The notes under the pieces were generated by a model, which was not told the origin of the DNA, made no database searches, and saw only the letters and a program-made list of their open reading frames with translations. From JAUNKE01 sp041784625 (GTDB lineage Bacteria; Bacillota; Clostridia; Peptostreptococcales; Filifactoraceae), in contig JBHBDS010000045.1 of assembly GCA_041784625.1 (NCBI GenBank), positions 1 to 6,212 on the forward strand: DNA of 6,212 nt. The letters run 5' to 3'. Made by a program: the position numbers and the translations under genes. Of this stretch, positions 4,807 to 6,212 are shown piece by piece. Every line of letters begins with the position of its first letter. The first letter of the stretch is position 1.

Positions 4807-4872
4807 TGTCGCATTGGTGTCGCAAATGTCGCATTGGTGTCGCAAATGTCGCATTGGTGTCGCAAATGTCGC
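4805..4872 (+). repeat. Downstream 20-bp tandem array (3.4 units)
   Basis: Three perfect copies of AATGTCGCATTGGTGTCGCA (4805-4824, 4825-4844, 4845-4864) and a partial AATGTCGC (4865-4872). The array starts inside the TAA stop codon of the regulator gene, and its last C begins a perfect AT-rich palindrome (CATAAAAA-A-TTTTTATG, 4872-4888). With the upstream array it forms 68-bp direct repeats, 1462 bases apart, around the regulator gene. Confidence 0.97.
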
Positions 4873-4903
4873 ATAAAAAATTTTTATGAATAAAAAGAGA
4901 AAA

Positions 4904-4954
4904 AGCCTTTTGCCCTAAATATTGTAAACAATACCAGGGCGAAGGCTCTTTTTT
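4904..4954. terminator. Bidirectional terminator between the regulator and ilvE
   Basis: AGCCTT (4904-4909) pairs with AAGGCT (4942-4947), GCCCT (4912-4916) with AGGGC (4936-4940), and TATTG (4920-4924) with CAATA (4929-4933) around a TAAA loop. On the plus strand it is followed by CTTTTTTT, and on the minus strand by TTTTTCTCTTTTT. It can end both the convergent regulator transcript and the ilvE transcript, the latter about 70 bases after the ilvE stop. Confidence 0.88.
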
Positions 4955-5022
4955 TGAAATTTGTTTCCGTTGAGCTCGTGAAATGAGAGAAACAATAAAC
5001 CGCTCGCTATGCGGGTGAATGT

Positions 5023-6036
5023 TTAGATTTTTACGATCCAACCTTCTGGCGCTTTGATGTCGCCGAATTGGATTCCGGTCAATGTGTCGTAAAGTTTTTT
5101 TGTTACAGGACCAACTTCTGTTTCGCTATAGAATACATGAAGATTTCCGTTGTGTGCGATTCCACCAATTGGAGAAATTACTGCTGCCGTTCCGCACGCT
5201 CCTGCTTCTTTGAACTCGGAGATATTATCGATGCGACAATCTCTTTCTTCTGTTTTTAGTCCAAGATATTTGGAAGCAACCTCGAGCAGCGAGTATTTTG
5301 TGATCGATCCAAGAATCGATGGCGAAAGTGGTGTTACAAAAACGTCATCATGCGTGATGCCAAAGAAGTTTGCTGCACCGACTTCTTCAATTTTTGTATG
5401 TGTTGCAGGATCAAGATAGATACAATCTGCATAACCCGCTTTGACGGCTTCTTCGTGAGGAAGTAGTGAGCCAGCGTAGTTTCCACCAACTTTTGCTGCA
5501 CCTGTTCCGTGTGGTGCTGCACGATCGTAATCGGTTGTCATGAAGTTTACTGGTTTCATTCCGCCTTTGAAGTATGCGCCAACTGGCATTACAATGATGC
5601 CGAAAAGGAATTCTGGAGCTGGTTTTACTCCGATATTGTTTCCAACACCGATTAAGTATGGTCTGATGTAAAGCGTTGCACCTGTTCCGTATGGTGGCAC
5701 AAATTCTTCATTTGCTTTTACAACTTTTTTTACTGCTTCGATAAATTTGTCTTCTGGATATTCTGGCATCAATAGACGCTGGCAGCTGCGAATCATTCTT
5801 TTTGCATTTTGATCTGGTCTAAAAAGCTGAATCTCGTTGTTTTTTGTACGATATGCTTTTAGTCCTTCAAAAGTTTGTTGTCCGTAGTGAAGCGCTGCAG
5901 AAGACATTGCAATTGTGATGGTATCTTCTTCCACAAGCGCACCGTCGTCCCATTTGCCATCTTTGTAGTAGGATACGAAAGCACAATTTGTTTTCATGTA
6001 GTTAAAACCTAGTTGATCCCATTGAATGTTGTTCAT
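5023..6036 (-). CDS. ilvE: Branched-chain amino acid aminotransferase (class IV, long form)
   Basis: The 337-residue product is full length for the longer BCAT type common in Bacillota (the short E. coli type is about 309). This PLP enzyme moves the amino group between Leu, Ile or Val and 2-oxoglutarate, the last step of their synthesis and the first of their breakdown, in the cytoplasm. Visible family features are ALHYGQQTFEGLKAYR (48-63), the R-P-Y of LYIRPYLIG (122-130), the PLP lysine K182 in GTGAAKVGGNYAGSL, EEVGAANFFG (217-226) near the cofactor, SILGSITKYSLLEVA and the C-terminal GTAAVISPIG. The ATG at 6036 is preceded by AGGAGGT (6045-6051) with an 8-nt spacing. A frame that ends 21 nt upstream suggests it is the second gene of a minus-strand operon. 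No leucine-sensing leader or T-box is visible in the 21-nt gap. Confidence 0.97.
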   Translation of the reverse strand: MNNIQWDQLGFNYMKTNCAFVSYYKDGKWDDGALVEEDTITIAMSSAALHYGQQTFEGLKAYRTKNNEIQLFRPDQNAKRMIRSCQRLLMPEYPEDKFIEAVKKVVKANEEFVPPYGTGATLYIRPYLIGVGNNIGVKPAPEFLFGIIVMPVGAYFKGGMKPVNFMTTDYDRAAPHGTGAAKVGGNYAGSLLPHEEAVKAGYADCIYLDPATHTKIEEVGAANFFGITHDDVFVTPLSPSILGSITKYSLLEVASKYLGLKTEERDCRIDNISEFKEAGACGTAAVISPIGGIAHNGNLHVFYSETEVGPVTKKLYDTLTGIQFGDIKAPEGWIVKI

Positions 6037-6057
6037 AATATTTTACCTCCTATATTT

Positions 6058-6212
6058 TTAATAAATATATACATTTTCAAAAAGTCCTCGTATATATTTA
6101 TTATCATCTGAAATGTTCAGCGCAAGCATCAGTTTGATTCTTGCTTTTTGTCCTGAAAGTTCGCCGACAAAAATTTTCCCCTCTCGAGGTGAGATTCGAA
6201 TGATTTTGCAAT
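6058..6212 (-). CDS. Unidentified protein, C-terminal 50 residues (partial at right edge)
   Basis: One minus-strand frame is open from the window edge to TAA (6058-6060) and reads CKIIRISPREGKIFVGELSG, followed by QKARIKLMLALNISDDNKY and IRGLFENVYIY. The residue mix looks like ordinary soluble protein, while the other two frames stop earlier. The stop lies 21 nt before the ATG of ilvE, with the ilvE ribosome binding site in between, as in an operon. I do not recognise the family. The same bases contain GGCGAACTTTCAGGACAAAA, which faintly recalls a glycine riboswitch, so a non-coding leader is an alternative; the open frame and operon-like spacing make coding more likely. Confidence 0.55.
   Translation of the reverse strand, partial: CKIIRISPREGKIFVGELSGQKARIKLMLALNISDDNKYIRGLFENVYIY

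Noticed and set aside
3343..4872. CRISPR array
   Set aside because: The 20-bp units are contiguous with no unique spacers and each holds two copies of a heptamer; no cas genes are nearby.
4996..5025. A second terminator for ilvE at the CCGC/GCGG hairpin
   Set aside because: The stem is only about 4 bp with an interrupted T-tract; the strong hairpin at 4904-4954 is the better terminator.
4754..5041. Minus-strand protein of 95 residues across the downstream array
   Set aside because: It runs through the bidirectional terminator and the repeat; the array is open in every frame, so its openness carries no coding evidence.
6090..6212. Glycine riboswitch upstream of ilvE
   Set aside because: Only a short string resembles the conserved core, the paired stems are not evident, and the same bases form an open frame ending 21 nt before ilvE.

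Overview
The window looks like an accessory stretch of chromosome from a low-GC, Gram-positive anaerobe (Bacillota, probably a clostridial or peptoniphilus-like lineage; this is inference). The pointers are AT-rich intergenic DNA, strong AGGAGG-type ribosome binding sites, a sortase-anchored surface protein with a Gly/Pro-rich wall linker, and rho-independent terminators with U-runs. No tRNA, rRNA, CRISPR array or transposase is visible.

Layout. (1) 1-900: the 3' end of a gene for a cell-wall-anchored surface protein (plus strand, open at the left edge) with its terminator. (2) 890-1809: a near-consensus promoter, a ~190-nt structured leader that resembles a decayed T-box, and a two-gene unit of a GNAT acetyltransferase and an unrecognised 63-residue protein. 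(3) 1813-2064: a second, diverged copy of the last 26 codons of the surface-protein gene plus its downstream region and terminator, so the acetyltransferase unit lies between two direct repeats offset by exactly 1200 bp. (4) 2088-2823: a minus-strand RelB/DinJ-RelE/ParE type II toxin-antitoxin operon with its own promoter, palindromic operator candidates and terminator. (5) 2908-3222: a frameshifted ORF6N-domain (phage antirepressor-like) pseudogene ending at a terminator. (6) 3226-4888: an AlbA_2 (Schlafen-like) / HATPase_c_4-like / winged-helix regulator gene, flanked by two 68-bp arrays of a 20-bp repeat that differ at one base. The same heptamer recurs in the promoter region and, as 21-bp in-frame units, inside the coding sequence. 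A short remnant that may come from a sister gene lies just upstream. (7) 4897-6212: a bidirectional terminator, then a minus-strand branched-chain amino acid aminotransferase gene (ilvE), apparently translated downstream of another gene that is cut by the right edge.

How it fits together. ilvE is metabolic core and marks the edge of ordinary chromosome. The interval between the surface-protein gene and ilvE behaves like an accession hotspot: a toxin-antitoxin pair, broken phage-type genes, a regulator with its own iteron-like repeats and duplicated gene ends. The most unusual element is the repeat system around the AlbA_2 regulator (3343-4872). The repeat is free of stop codons in all six frames, changes period between coding (21 bp) and non-coding (20 bp) copies, touches the promoter and the stop codon, and could serve as operators for the protein's own winged helix or as recombination arms for loss of the gene. 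Neither role is proven by the sequence.
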